64,000 nucleotides of DNA from Pristionchus mayeri (lineage: Eukaryota > Nematoda > Chromadorea > Rhabditida > Neodiplogasteridae). The stretch's first letter is position 1. Each line of letters starts with the position of its first letter. The translations under genes were made by a program, and so were the position numbers. A model generated the notes under the pieces. It had not been told where the DNA came from. It did not search any database and saw nothing but the letters and a program-made list of their open reading frames with translations. This document shows, in pieces, positions 11,239 to 23,376 of this stretch. The stretch is taken from contig BTRK01000004.1 in NCBI GenBank assembly GCA_036245805.1, positions 26,831,541 to 26,895,540 on the forward strand. The letters run 5' to 3'.

Positions 11239-14200
11239 ATGCACCAGATGGCGCCTCCTCCACTCTCGCCAGTCTCTGAGAATGCCCTCTACGAGCCGAA
11301 TCCCCGGAAGAGATTCCGAATGCCCGTGAGTGTCTCAGTCTAATTCCTTCCCTCCCCCTCTCTCTCTCTCTCCTTCAGAGCTACAGTTCGGGTGCGACGA
11401 ATGTGACGATGCAGGAGCACACAGTGGGGAGGGAGGAACGGGCTGATGTACTGGGAAGACATCGGGGATTCAGGCAAGAGAGGGAACACCATCCATCCCC
11501 ACCATTGCAATCACTTGCAGAGGCTGCACCATCTGGTTCACTGGACTGTCTGGAGCAGGGAAGACTACCGTATCCTTCGCCCTCGAGAAGACACTCACGC
11601 AGGTACGGTAGGGGAGAGAGAGATTGGAGTACTGTGGCATTCATCCAGTTGGTGGTGATCTCTTTTGATTGGCCACATTATTTCACACCCACTCGGTTTC
11701 ACTAGATTATCATCTAGTGAAACCGAGTGGGTGTCGAGGGAGTTGTTGCCATTTTCGAGTAACGAGTGGAGAAAGAATGATCTCGTTCTTTGTGTGAAGA
11801 GGATTACAGTATCTGTGTCTTCCAGATGGGAATCCCATGCTATGGATTGGACGGAGACAATGTGAGACACGGCCTGTGCAAGAATCTCGGTTTCTCGAAG
11901 GAGGAGAGATCAGAGAACATCCGAAGAGTTGCTGAGGTACTGTAGAAGTACTGTAGAGTTCTATGGATTGGTGTGGTCGAGGTGGCTCGATTGTTCGCAG
12001 ACGCGGGGATGGTCACTCTCGCATCATTCATCTCCCCATTCAGAGCAGATCGAGATTCAGCCAGAGAGATACACAAATCAGTGAGTGAATCCATACTAGA
12101 CTCATTGCAGTGCCCGAAATATGAAATTTGTGCCACAATGTATGCCCGTACCCTTGCAGAGTGACCTTCCCTTCTTCGAAGTGTACGTGGATGCACCACT
12201 CGAAGTGTGCGAGAGTCGCGATCCCAAAGGTGAGAGAGAGAGGAAGGGAAGGGAGGAAGAGAGAGTGGTTCAGATCTGTACAAGAAGGCGCGGAAGGGAC
12301 AAGTGCAAGGAATGACTGGCATCGACTCGGCCTATGAACCACCAGTGAATGGTGAGGAGAGGGGAGGGGAGGGGAGGGAGGGGGATGAGGGAATGCCCTC
12401 TCAGCCGATCTCGTTCTTCACTCTGGAAGGGATTCGGCTGAAGAGTGTATGAATGCTGTGCTGGAGTTCCTCGTGAGAAAGGAAGTGATACCAGAGAAGG
12501 TGAGAGGAGGAGAAGGGATGGGGTATACTATGATGGATTGAGGCATTCTCATGTCTGGCTCCTCCCGTCCGTGAACTGATTGTCTCCCCTTCTCTTCGAT
12601 CGACACTCGAGATGGAATTGAGGGGAATGGAGCATGAAGTGAAACTCAATCTGGTCCAATTCCAGTGGTTGCAGGTATGAGAGTAGAGGAGGGAGAGAAG
12701 GGGAATGGGTCAGTCGAGGAATGATTATTTAGATTCTAGCAGAAGGCTGGGCCTCTCCCCTCTACGGATTCATGCGGGAACGACAGTACCTACAGGCCCT
12801 CCACTTCGGACAGATGCTGGATCTCAAACGGAAGTGAGTGGAGTACTGTAGGCGAGGAAATGGGAAGATGTGTGCAGATGCATCTTCCCTGGAGAGGAGA
12901 GTGTGGAGGGAGAAGAGGATGAGGATGCATTCCCCATGGACGGGCCTCTCAATCAGTCCCTACCCATCGTACTCACTCTGACTGCACAAGAGAAGGAACT
13001 AATCATGAGAGGTGAGCATACGGTAGTTCAGAGGGTCAAACTCGTGATGACTGCAGATGGAGAAGTGGCACCTGCTATCGCTCTGTCCTACGAAGGAAGA
13101 AGAGTGGCTGTGCTGAAGAAGGGAGAGATATTCGAGCATAGAAGGTGAGGAAGGAGAGAGAGAAGGGAGGAGGGAGGGAAGGGATTGTAGGAAGGAGAGA
13201 GAGAAGGGAGGAGGGAGGGAAGGGATTGCAGGAAGGAGAGAGCCGCCCGTCAGTTCGGATGCATGGATGAGAGACATCCAGGAGTGGCACAAGTACTCAA
13301 TGCGGGAGAGTACTGTCTGGGAGGAGATATTGAGGTGGGGAGAGGGAGAGAGATTTGGATGAAGAGGAGGAGGAAGGGAGACTGTAGGTACTCGATCGAA
13401 TCTCATTCAACGATGGACTGGACAAGTTCCGATTCACTCCCATGGAACTGAGGAAAATTCTGGCTGAGAAGAAGGCCGATGCAGTATTTGTATTCCAGGT
13501 AGGAGGGATGGGGGTGGAGGGGAGGGAGAGGTAGAGAGAGGGAGAAGGTGGGGACTCAACTCCTCTTCTGCTCAGCTACGCAATCCGATCCATAATGGAC
13601 ACGCTCTTCTCATGAGGGAAACGAGAGCGAAACTACTCGAGAAGTACCGTAATCCTATTCTGCTTCTCCATCCACTCGGAGGATGGACGAAGGTATACTG
13701 TAGTATTGTCTACTGTGGTAGTAGACATTATCGATTGATTGAGGATGACGATGTTCCATTGGAAGTTCGTATTCGTCAGCACGAAGCAGTGATCGAAGAG
13801 GGATTACTGGGAGCAGATTGGACGGTGAGTACTGTAGATGGGAGTACTGTAAGTGTGATAATTGATCGATTGGAGGTTCTCTCCATCTTCCCATCTCCTA
13901 TGATGTATGCCGGACCGACGGAAGTGCAGTGGCACGCAAGGGCTAGACTCGCAGCTGGAGTACACACTTACATTGTGGGCAGGTACTGTGAGAAGAGGGA
14001 GGACTATGGCAGGGGTACGGTAGGGGATACGGTATCTTGCAGAGACCCCGCAGGTATCGCTGACCCAGCCAGTGAGAGTGGAGACGCGCTTTATGAAGTG
14101 ACCCACGGAGCAAAGGTTCGCTAGACAGATAGAGTGGGTCAGGTGAATCACTGATGGAATTGTAGGTGTTGTCGATGGCTCCTGGACTCTCCCATCTCAA

Positions 14201-14452
14201 TGTCGTCCCATTCAGAGTGGCAGCCTACGATAAGAAGGTAAGGCGGGGAGGGTCGCTCTATCTACTCCCTCTCTCTCTCAGAATGGTCGTATGTCGATGT
14301 TCGATGGGACTCGTAAGGAAGACTTCGAGTTCATCTCTGGTACTAAGATGAGGGGATTGGCAAGGGATGGACTCACTCCTCCCGATGGATTCATGGCTCC
14401 CAAGGCATGGGAGATACTCGCTGCCCACTACAGAGAGAAGGCATCGCATTGA
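11239..14452 (+). CDS. pps-1: Bifunctional PAPS synthase (APS kinase plus ATP sulfurylase)
   Basis: The enzyme makes PAPS, the sulfate donor for all sulfotransferases, in two steps: sulfurylase makes APS, kinase phosphorylates it. Order is animal-type, kinase first. Exons: 11239-11325, 11379-11473, 11521-11602, 11826-11936, 11982-12080, 12160-12229, 12274-12351, 12405-12499, 12543-12674, 12733-12833, 12878-13144, 13232-13334, 13388-13498, 13576-13692, 13744-13824, 13876-13982, 14043-14115, 14166-14237, 14282-14452. The kinase P-loop is GLSGAGKTT; '[19 protein letters not shown]' and '[17 protein letters not shown]' follow; the sulfurylase HxGH motif is in '[12 protein letters not shown]', and '[13 protein letters not shown]' and '[11 protein letters not shown]' are conserved. 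Intron 2 (11474-11520) starts GC rather than GT. The intron before 13232 contains a 41-bp tandem duplication. Start chosen at MHQMAPPP; an upstream in-frame extension is open but unconserved. Confidence 0.95.
11685..11734. repeat. Perfect 23-bp-arm hairpin in a PAPS synthase intron
   Basis: Two perfectly complementary 23-nt arms separated by a 4-nt loop, lying in intron 3 (11603-11825). The left arm starts ACACCCACTCGG. Size is compatible with a short hairpin RNA or the remnant of a palindromic insertion; no flanking duplication was identified. Confidence 0.85.
13150..13231 (+). repeat. 41-bp tandem duplication carrying a 3' splice site
   Basis: Two copies (13150-13190 and 13191-13231) differing by one base: the first ends ATTGTAG, the second ATTGCAG. 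Each copy begins GAAGGAGAGAG, the same string that opens the downstream exon at 13232. The intron (13145-13231) therefore contains a decoy acceptor 41 bp before the real one. Confidence 0.9.
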
Positions 14453-14834
14453 AGAGGAGGTGTAGGCATCACTTTACACTCTTGTTACAAACTACTTATT
14501 ATTGCTTTGGCAATGTTACTGTGATACTGTATACTTATCATAATGTTCATATCGGTTCGTATTCACTCTCTAACAACTAATATTACTCACTAAGGAAATG
14601 TTAGCACTACGTCTTGTACATTCATACGTCTGTAAAATGAAAGCATATCACAAAATATTTAAGATAAATATTGCTAAATTAAGTTAAATACGCGACCAAT
14701 GATGATGTTTTTGCCGAAATGAAACGGTGGTTACGATTACTAATTTTGAAAAGATGTTCAATCATTTTGTTTTTTGTAAACGGAAAGGGACGGGATGTTG
14801 GCGATTCTAACATTACTGGAGGAATGCAAAATTT

Positions 14835-14906
14835 GGGCTGAGCCGGGGATTGAACCCGGGACCTCTCGCACCCTAAGCGAGAATCATACCACTAGACCAC
14901 TTAGCC
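14835..14906 (-). tRNA. tRNA-Pro (anticodon AGG)
   Basis: A 72-nt cloverleaf on the minus strand. The acceptor stem GGCTAAG pairs with CTCAGCC with one mismatch; the D-arm contains TGGTCTAGTGGTATGAT (A-box), the anticodon loop is CTTAGGGTG with AGG, and the T-arm is CGGGTTCAATCCCCG (B-box). No intron. This is an intact-looking gene lying 3' of PAPS synthase. Confidence 0.93.
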
Positions 14907-15715
14907 TTGTGTCGGTCCACATGGAGAAAATGATAAAGAGGACAAAATGATTTTTACTGTATTTCTTGCGATATCAAATCGGTTAGAGTACGTCGTAATT
15001 AGGGAGCTGATTACAATAAAAAATCATTGTGAGCTATATCATGGAGAACCATTGAACTAGCAAGAAAGAAGTCCATGCTACCTCCCTTGCGATGGAAAGC
15101 TCTTCTCCCCATGTTGTACTTCCCAACCTACAATGGGCATCGCAGTGTCTGCCATCTAATCTACAGAAGCGTTTACATTTAGGAATGATTTACCTCAAGT
15201 TTTTATATGGATAGGCAGTATATCCAATTTCCAAAGTTATTGTCTATTACATGACCCATTCAACTACAACTGTGTTCGTGCCTTTTTTCGACATACAGAA
15301 AGCATTATTGGATGTATGGTGAGCACGACGAAGATGTTGTGAAATGATAAGAATGCCCTCTTCTTCAGCTCGATTCCCACTCGTACGGACAGCCAGAAAG
15401 TATCTTCCCAGCGAACACAACACCTGAGCTCATACATTTCGCTCCGATTATGATCTTTGATTCGACATTACTCTGACTTTCCTGTCGCAATTGGGTGTTT
15501 GATGCAGCACTAGATTGTTCTAGTGCTCGGGTGTCTTCTCCGTGCAGGATGTCTCATTGGCTATCGGATGATTCGTGTGATGGAATGACTCAGTGACTCC
15601 CTCCAGATGACTCACTATTCTCGGTTCTTATCACTCTTCTCAGCTTCAATAAAAGGCTATCACTCGTCTCTCCATCAGTCAACTGTATCATTGATTGTTC
15701 TTCCTCTTCTCAAGA
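14907..15715. other. Intergenic region before the CYSTM-like gene
   Basis: About 0.8 kb. No exon or repeat was supported; the right end should contain the promoter of the next gene. Confidence 0.4.
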
Positions 15716-16313
15716 ATGTCTGGATATCCTCAGCAAGGTTACCCGCAGCAGGGCTACCCTCAGGTAAACATTCAATTTCCACTTGTACAGCATGACACTT
15801 TTTCCAAATAATTCGAATTCTTATCAAATAACGAGAATATTTCATTGAATTCAATGGCTGAACAAACCGAATGTTTGCCTTACTCAGTCAACGATTTCTT
15901 TGCTCAGAAAGGGTATTTAGACTAGGGCTTTCCTCCCCTTGAGACTCTTCCTCTCCTTCCCCCTTCATTTCCTCCACTCATTCCTCCATTACAGCAACAA
16001 GGATATCAACCGGGAGGCGGAGCTCAACCAAACGTCATGTACGTCCATCAGCAACCCCAAGTCGTGTGAGTGGGCGAATAAGGGGAAAACGAATGGGAGG
16101 GAGGGGGAAGAGGAGGGATACGGTAGTTCGGTGGGGCTGCACCCTTATCTCACCGGAATACTGCAGAGTGGTCGACGACTGCCATCATCATCACCACGCG
16201 GAGGAAGACGCAGCCAGGTGAGATGATGCCACTCCCCCTAATCCCCCTCATTCCCCCCCCCTTCCAGATGCTGTCTATGGGCTCTCATCTGCTGCTGTTG
16301 CTGTAGACACTGA
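15716..16313 (+). CDS. Small CYSTM-type (cysteine-rich tail-anchored) protein
   Basis: Four exons with consistent phases: 15716-15763, 15995-16065, 16167-16217, 16268-16313, giving 71 residues. The N-terminus is a Gly-Tyr-Pro-Gln repeat (MSGYPQQGYPQQGYPQ), then 'PNVMYVHQQPQVVVVDD', a run of five histidines, an acidic patch, and the C-terminus RCCLWALICCCCCRH. A YPQ-rich front and a terminal cysteine-rich hydrophobic segment are the signature of the CYSTM family (known: tail-anchored, stress-associated, palmitoylation-prone). The His run next to the Cys-rich anchor could bind metal, which is inference. The last exon must be read in the frame set by the 'AG' carried over from exon 3; the alternative frame gives MLSMGSH and ends early. 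Confidence 0.8.
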
Positions 16314-17028
16314 TCTGGTCTAAAGAGTTCGAATGGTTCAATCTCTAGCCTCCTTCGTCCTCTCCTCCCCCCTCATCTGACTCATGTAACCTCTTATCAT
16401 TTCCACTCTGACTAGCCTCTGACTCTGACTCTGACTAGCCTGTACATACATTGAATGAAGTTTTCATCTCGAGTGTCTTTGATCTCTGTCTTTTCATTGT
16501 GAATGACAATAAACATTAACTCTGAGATTACCTCATCCATTCTATCTATGCAGTAGAGAGGAAAATTACGAACTGAACAATATGCATGGAACGTAATATC
16601 GTTTCAAATCAAGTGTCTCTGACTGGACCTTATACGTTCATGGCTTCAATGGTGCATGGAAACGCTTGTGACTAATCGAATTCAATATTGAAACATGAAA
16701 CATGAAACGAGTAGTAGATATGAATGAGCACTTACAGGGGAACCACAGGACTCCTTCAAATCCCTCTTTCGCTCCAATGGCCATTTCATCCTCTCAGCTG
16801 ATCAACTTGTATCTCTTTCTCTCGAGTAACAAATCAATAGAAGTTGAAACTACTGAAAGGGAGAAGAGAGAAAGAGGAAAGATGGGTTAACACGAGTGAA
16901 ATGAGAGGAAGAGAGGGAGGGGGAAGGGAGGGGGGGGGAGGGAGGGAGGAATGCTGCCGTACACAGTTCTCTCTCTCTGATTAGTCTCATTCTGTTCATA
17001 TCATTCTAGTCTCTTCAGTTCTTCTCTA
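16314..17028. other. Intergenic region with a G-rich tract
   Basis: Holds the 3' UTR of the CYSTM-like gene (AATAAA near 16509) and, near 16917-16948, a G/A-rich low-complexity tract. No exon seen. Confidence 0.5.
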
Positions 17029-18349
17029 TGCCTCATCCCGTGGTGGATTCCGTCCCTCTCGTCGACTACTTCAAGAATCTCTTCCAAGTATCTCCTCTCT
17101 CTTTTATTCTCCCTCTCAAATCTCACTCTCAGTACGATGTCGAATTCGCGGACGAAGATCCATCGAATCGATGTATGAGAGGAGCCTTCCATGTACTGGT
17201 ACGATCTCTTCCCTTCCCAATCATCTTCTACTCTCATTGAATTCAGAATGTGAGCAAGAGTCTCCTCGTGGTGGAGATGGTTGTCTTCCTTCTGTGTACT
17301 CTCTTCCTCCTTCCCTGGTCTCTCTTCCCTTCATTCCTTCTCCATCTCGATGGTTGAGGTGTCTCCTCTGGCTCCTTCCTCATCTCTTCATCATTCTCTC
17401 CACTCTCTATGCTCTCAAGAGGGAACGCCCTCGCTTCCTCTGGCCTATCATAATATTTGCCGTGCGTCTTTTTTATTGAAACATATTTGTAAATATGGAA
17501 TAGGGCGGAGAAAGGAATGAACTCCCTTTATCTCTCTGCAGGCAACGGAGTTCTTCATCTGGTGTCTGGTGAGTGTCTTCTCCTTCTCTCTCGCCATCTT
17601 CTCCACTCACTCCTTCCTCGGTCTATTCGGCCAGGGTGAGTGATCTTCCAAGTGATTATACCAATCCAATCGACCACACCGATTGGATTAGTGAAAGGAG
17701 AGAGGCGATCCTTTAGAGGAAGACCATCTCAGGTGAAATTGACCACTATTCGGATGAGGTTGAACAAATGGAAGAGTTAAATTAATTAGACAGTAGAGTA
17801 TGATTATTCGAGCCCGTGGGCTCAAAATATTTTCCGCAAGACAAATAAATTCTTCAGGCGTGGGACAGGTGCCAGCTGTGCAAATTACAAATTAAGTGTA
17901 ATTAGTTAACCTTACACAACCGGACATCCGCACACCAAAACCGGCTTTCAGTGCATTTAAATCCGGATCTGGCTTTCAAGTGTGGGACGGCAAATTTAGC
18001 CGGCATTTAGTGTAGTGCGTCGCCATTTTGCCTCTTTACGGTAAGGGTGGCAAAACCATTCAAATTTATTTCTGTGTCCCACGTTTTTATACATGTGTAA
18101 ACCCACGTGTCGAGGGGGGGGGGAGGATGAAGTGAGTTTTCTCCCTTCTCATCAGGTCACCACGAGGATTTCTTCACTCGTCTCATAGTCCGTCCTCATC
18201 GGCAAGAGTTGCATCCTCATTCTGGCAGCATTCCTCTTCTGGAGATTCGCTGTACTCAGATCAACGAGGTACCTCTCCCTCCCTCTCCCCCTCACCCTCA
18301 TTCCCATCTCAGGATGTATCTGGAGAAGAAGATGGACGGAGCTGGTTGA
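17029..18349 (+). CDS. Uncharacterised multi-span membrane protein
   Basis: Supported exons: 17029-17088 (MPHPVVDSVPLVDYFKNLFQ), about 17133-17198 (ends GAFHVL), about 17247-17342 (NVSKSLLVVEMVVFLLCTLF, first membrane span), about 17358-17460 (LLWLLPHLFIILSTLYALKRE, second span), from about 17543 (TEFFIWCLVSVFSFSLAIF, third span), about 18191-18271 (SVLIGKSCILILAAFLFWRF, fourth span) and a final short exon ending KKMDGAG at 18347-18349. The four-span plan with short soluble ends suggests a tetraspan-type protein; I do not recognise the family. The junction between the third and fourth spans is not solved: the obvious donor near 17636 is in the wrong phase for the acceptor near 18190, while the donor after 'WCL' is in phase but drops a hydrophobic stretch. 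Confidence 0.6.
17858..18086. repeat. Possible short inverted-repeat element in a membrane-protein intron
   Basis: GCGTGGGACA near 17858 is mirrored by TGTCCCACGT near 18077-18086, enclosing AT-rich DNA unlike the neighbouring exons. The terminal repeat is only about nine bases and no target duplication was found, so this is tentative. Confidence 0.35.
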
Positions 18350-18782
18350 CAGTTCTCTCTCCCAATCCCCCAACAGGAGACCCCTCCCCTCTCGAGAAAC
18401 TGATGACCCCTGTCTGATGCACTCCCTTCTTCCTTCTCTTCCTTCCTGTCCATCTCATCCTCTACACTCAGGTTCATTCGTGCCACTCTCCAGTTTACTG
18501 TGATATATATCGAATTTACAATTCTTAAAATCGTTTATTTTCTTCGAAAAAAAGAGTAACAAGCTAAAGAATATTGGAAATGAGATTTACAACAAAGGAA
18601 CGATGAATTAATCTTCGAACGGAAACCATTGCTGCAATGGGAGAACCGGATTGGAGAATTATGGGAACGATCCCATGTTGACGCGGATCAATAGGTGCGA
18701 ACCAATGCATACAATAGTACAACAAATAACATAATACATATTAAGGTTGATATAACATGGAGATGTATGGAGGTGAATGTAC

Positions 18783-19282
18783 NNNNNNNNNNNNNNNNNN
18801 NNNNNNNNNNNNNNNNNNNNNNNNNNNNNNNNNNNNNNNNNNNNNNNNNNNNNNNNNNNNNNNNNNNNNNNNNNNNNNNNNNNNNNNNNNNNNNNNNNNN
18901 NNNNNNNNNNNNNNNNNNNNNNNNNNNNNNNNNNNNNNNNNNNNNNNNNNNNNNNNNNNNNNNNNNNNNNNNNNNNNNNNNNNNNNNNNNNNNNNNNNNN
19001 NNNNNNNNNNNNNNNNNNNNNNNNNNNNNNNNNNNNNNNNNNNNNNNNNNNNNNNNNNNNNNNNNNNNNNNNNNNNNNNNNNNNNNNNNNNNNNNNNNNN
19101 NNNNNNNNNNNNNNNNNNNNNNNNNNNNNNNNNNNNNNNNNNNNNNNNNNNNNNNNNNNNNNNNNNNNNNNNNNNNNNNNNNNNNNNNNNNNNNNNNNNN
19201 NNNNNNNNNNNNNNNNNNNNNNNNNNNNNNNNNNNNNNNNNNNNNNNNNNNNNNNNNNNNNNNNNNNNNNNNNNNNNNNNNN
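18783..19282. other. Assembly gap of 500 N
   Basis: Exactly 500 undetermined bases. The round length suggests a scaffold gap of unknown true size; contiguity of the two sides rests on scaffolding alone. Confidence 0.99.
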
Positions 19283-19297
19283 GTGTCCACATTGAAT

Positions 19298-21060
19298 TCA
19301 TTGATGATCGAGGGAACAAACCTTAGTCGTATCATCATTCGATCCTCTCATTTTCTTCTTGAGAGACATCTCCTCATCACTTTCATCCTTCCATTCTCTT
19401 CCTCGACTCTTCTTCTTTCCCCTTCCTTCATCCATATCTACCCATTCCATTCCCTCTTCCAGTCCATACTTCTCCGAGTGAGAAAATTTCTTCCGTCTCT
19501 TCGATTCTCTCTTCATCCGACCTCCCATTTCCTCCTAAATTACAACCATTGAAGTATAGCTAAAAAACAACAAAATAAATACATCGTCCATCCATGTTTT
19601 ATTCTTTGATTTTAGCTTCTTTCTCTTCTCAATATCTGAATCGAAATCCTCATCGCTCTGCAATAATTTAGACATTGAATTATTCGCTCCATTCTCCTTC
19701 ACCGATTGCTCCTTCGTCGTCATCTTCTTCTTTCGTTTCTTCTCGTCCATGGCTGAGTCATCACTCTCTTCACTCTCCTCACTCTGCAATCACCAGTCTC
19801 AATATAGCATAAGGGTCGTGATTCTCCCCTCTAACATACAGTTTCGATCGTCTTTCTTCGTTTCTGCTCATTTCTTTTCTTCTTCATATTCATCTCTTTT
19901 TTCTTTCTCTCTTCATCCTTCTTCACATATTTCTTATTTCTCTGAATTTTCTTACTTTTTTTACTGCGTGTATTCATTCCCTTCATTTTCATTCGCTGGC
20001 TAAATACACACATATATTTTTCATATAACTGTTTCCAGATCATATGTACCTCCATTGATTCCATATCTTCATTTTCATCGGACTCTATTTTGAACCTTAG
20101 TTCTTCTTTGTTTTATGTTTCTTTTCGATCGGAAGATAAACCTGAACAAAAATAAATACTAACTTTCTGTCACCCAGTCACCGACCTTAAATCCCGGAAT
20201 CCTAGGGTACGTTACAAATACTGAAGAACTGGATATCTGCGAGAGAACACAACTAATAAGTAATGGATGAATGGTAATGAACCAATTAACCTCATCAGTA
20301 TCAATCTTCTGGGTCTTGACTGTTTTGACCGCCCTCTTATCCCCTGCGCTTCTCTTCTTCTCCTTTTCATCATCCTGGAAGGAGGAAAGGATAAGTTGGA
20401 GGGAGCAGATCTTCGTGATTGCATATACCCCCCCCCCCCCCTATCAAATATGTAAAATGATACCTCAGAAGAGAGAAGGATCACTTCCTCTACCTTCTTC
20501 TTCTTCTTCTCCGATATCTCGCATGACTTCGAGTCCTGCAATAAGTGAGATCACTGTCGTTGAGATGGAAAGGGACGAGGGCGAGTACGTCATTCTTGGT
20601 CATCTAACGGACATGACCGACTACGTGCTCCCCCCCCCCTCTTCCTCCAACTCTTGTAACATGTGTTCTTCAGCAGGAATATTCAAAACTCTTACTCGAG
20701 GACTCATTGTATTTTCAGCTGCCTGGTTTTAAAAAATCGCGACACGCGGATATTTACATCGAACGAGACCTAGCTCTTTATATACCAGAATATATAAATG
20801 TTTTTATTACAATGTCGCTTTTGAAATGTTTTCAGTATTGCGAAAAAAGAAAATAGTCGTACCGAATAGTCTGGTTTCATCCTCTTCGTCATGCTGGGAG
20901 ATGGGGAGTGGTTCGATCTGCTCGATCCTTGTCCCTCATGGCGTCTCCTCTGATTCTCTTCAATCTCATCCACTCGACGACGTAAATCTTCCGAAGATGA
21001 AAACTTCTGAATGCAAATTTTTAAGGGAATATGTGTTCGTAGCACAAGCAAAATTAAAGA
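19298..21060 (-). CDS. Lysine/glutamate-rich protein, probably nuclear
   Basis: A chain of minus-strand exons with strong charge bias. From 5' to 3': around 20870-20990 (SSEDLRRRVDEIEENQRRRH), around 20640-20690 (NIPAEEHMLQELEEE), 20465-20535 (DSKSCEISEKKKKKVEEV), 20292-20375 (DDEKEKKRSAGDKRAVKTV), around 20170-20238 (SSSVFVTYPRIPGFKVGDW), then a basic stretch near 19840-20060, around 19585-19787 (SEESEESDDSAMDEKKRKK) and the last exon 19298-19535 ending KVCSLDHQ. Alternating acidic and basic clusters with Ser next to Glu/Asp are typical of nucleolar or chromatin proteins, but no domain is recognisable. Exon edges are approximate and the 5' end is not established. Confidence 0.5.
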
Positions 21061-23376
21061 GATGAGTGAGGACTAAGTCGATTATTAAAAAATGCTTTAT
21101 ATAGGGCGGAGTAAGGATAGCTTGACGGCTTTTTACTATAAGGCTTGCGGATAAGAAATCGAATATTCCTAACGCGGAAATGACCTCATCTCACATATCC
21201 CAATTCTTTGAGGTTTTCGTAGTAGATTGTTTCCTCAAGGAGATGATGAACACTTTTTTAAAAGTTGCCCAATGATTCTAGGAGATCAGTTATGAGCGTT
21301 CACAAACGTTTGGGATATGTGAGCTTATACAGTTTTACTTTATTATATAAGTTCCACCCTAAGACTCCCAAGGTCGATATTAGAACTAAAGTCGGAAAAA
21401 GAGACAAGGAATACACCATAAGAATATATGCTTGTGTTACGAACATAAGATTAAGAAGTACATCAAAATTAAAAGTGGCTGACCTTTCTCGCACAGGTCA
21501 GATCGAGGGATATCCTCCTGGCATAGTCCCTGGGCAACCTTTTATCTCCACCGAAGCTCTCATACGACTGCCACGTGTCTTCACCCTCATATCCAACCCA
21601 GCTCACCTCAATATGCATTTTCACTCAATATTGTGTTAGGGACGATAACATGCCTGGAATGCATATGGGCACTCGCTTTTTAATAAGTCCTTTTCGTCGT
21701 AAGAGAGAGTACTCCCTTCTTTGACCAGATCTTTCGTCCTATAATATGCATAATCAGTTGATATGTAATACTATCTATCAATATGTCACACAGCCAGAGT
21801 AAATCACAGCGCCCTCATCAAGGTAGGATGCATTAGATATATACAGCCTATAATAATATGTGAAAAACAAAGACGCACTTCATATGTCCTATAATCTCGT
21901 CAACTTGATATTGTTGCGAACCCCCGGACATTCTCTGGAAAATATAAAAATTACATCTGTAAAACTATGGTGCATCTCCGAGTTGCGACCAAGCTTGGAC
22001 ACCATCTCTGCCCTATATAAGCTTTCTCGATACTATGACGGAGTCTCGTAGTGGAGTTAATTCGATCCCAACTATAAAATCTTCTCGATTTTATCTTAGA
22101 AGTGGTCTGATCAAAGATTCTGATTGTAAGTAACAGGCGGAATGCAGCGAAAATGAGGACGTCCAAGCTTAGAAGGCAACTTTGATGAGTAAAGCAGTTA
22201 AACAACACAACCCGACCGACAATCGAAAATATGAAAAAAGCGCGAGAAGATTTCGCAATAGAAAATTTCGCAATTAAAAGTCGATATCAGGTGATCTCTT
22301 GGCACGAAATTGTACTGAGTACAGTATATTGCAAAATAAATTGACTTATTTCAACGTAGGTACTGATAATTATAACCCGCTACGAGACCCTCTTAGTAGG
22401 TCATACCCATCACACGTTGACCACTCCGGCTTGGATGGGGATTCTTTTCTTGATGAGTCGAAGGCGGAAGCGAGGGGTATTAGGGGAAACCATTCCAAAT
22501 CAGAGAGAAATTGGGGAGGGACCGCTCGCGACGACTAACAAGGAATGGAATGAAATATTGTATTTATTGTATTGTACGAGACCCTCAAGTTGAATCAAGT
22601 AGAAAAGGCGTTTCTAAGTGGTAATGAAACAATTCTCCATGGTGACCAACATTGGAAGCAATTCGAGAACGCAGATTAAAGGATCCTCAAACTCGAAATG
22701 TCGCCGGGGAAGATAGCAAAACGGGAAAAGAGAAGAGTGTGCTCACTTTATTTCGCGCAATTTCTGTCTGGACTGTCAATATCCCATACAGCCAATACCC
22801 CTACTCCCTCAGAGAACATAAACACTACTATGCTCTAGAGTGAGCACGATTATATGTAACTGTAGATTCACAAATCTAAACGCGATGGAACAGTTGTTAG
22901 CAAGATAGAAGAGAGAAACAGAGAAAGACGACCAACAGAAAGATGACGAGAGAGAAGGGCAAACGAAAGAGAAGACAGAGATAGAAAGAGGGTCAATCGT
23001 GGAACAGGGGATACGGGATCATTTCGGAAGAGTTGGCAACACCTTATTATTAATTTTGATTGATATTTGTTGTGTTTTTCTACAAGATGCACAGAATGTT
23101 TTGTAGTTCAGGATTGTAAAGAATGTTCAAACTTTTTTTCATAGAATCAAAGGACAACGATAACAGGAAATGTTATAAAGTATGTACATGCACAAAATTC
23201 ACTCGTTTTTGTTGATGTCCAGTGAGAGTAATATTGCCATTTCATGATAAGAAACTATTCAGGACTATTCTGGAATTGGGAATGAATGATATACTAGCAG
23301 AAGTAAACAATCGCAAGAACGATTCGCCCTGAGGTGTGGAATTGGAGGGGGGGGGGGGAGGAGGGGGGGGGGGGGC
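21061..23376. other. Gene-poor interval, probably decayed repeats
   Basis: About 2.3 kb. A short inverted pair (CACATATCCCAA near 21194 and TTGGGATATGTG near 21310) hints at an old element. No exon chain is supported. Poly-G/C tracts appear at the right border (near 23348-23376). Confidence 0.4.

Noticed and set aside
18695..19552. Long open frames across 18.7-19.5 kb
   Set aside because: They run through the 500-N gap and carry no sequence information.
21860..22210. Possible fragments of a retroelement
   Set aside because: No reverse transcriptase, gag or terminal-repeat motif could be seen on either strand.
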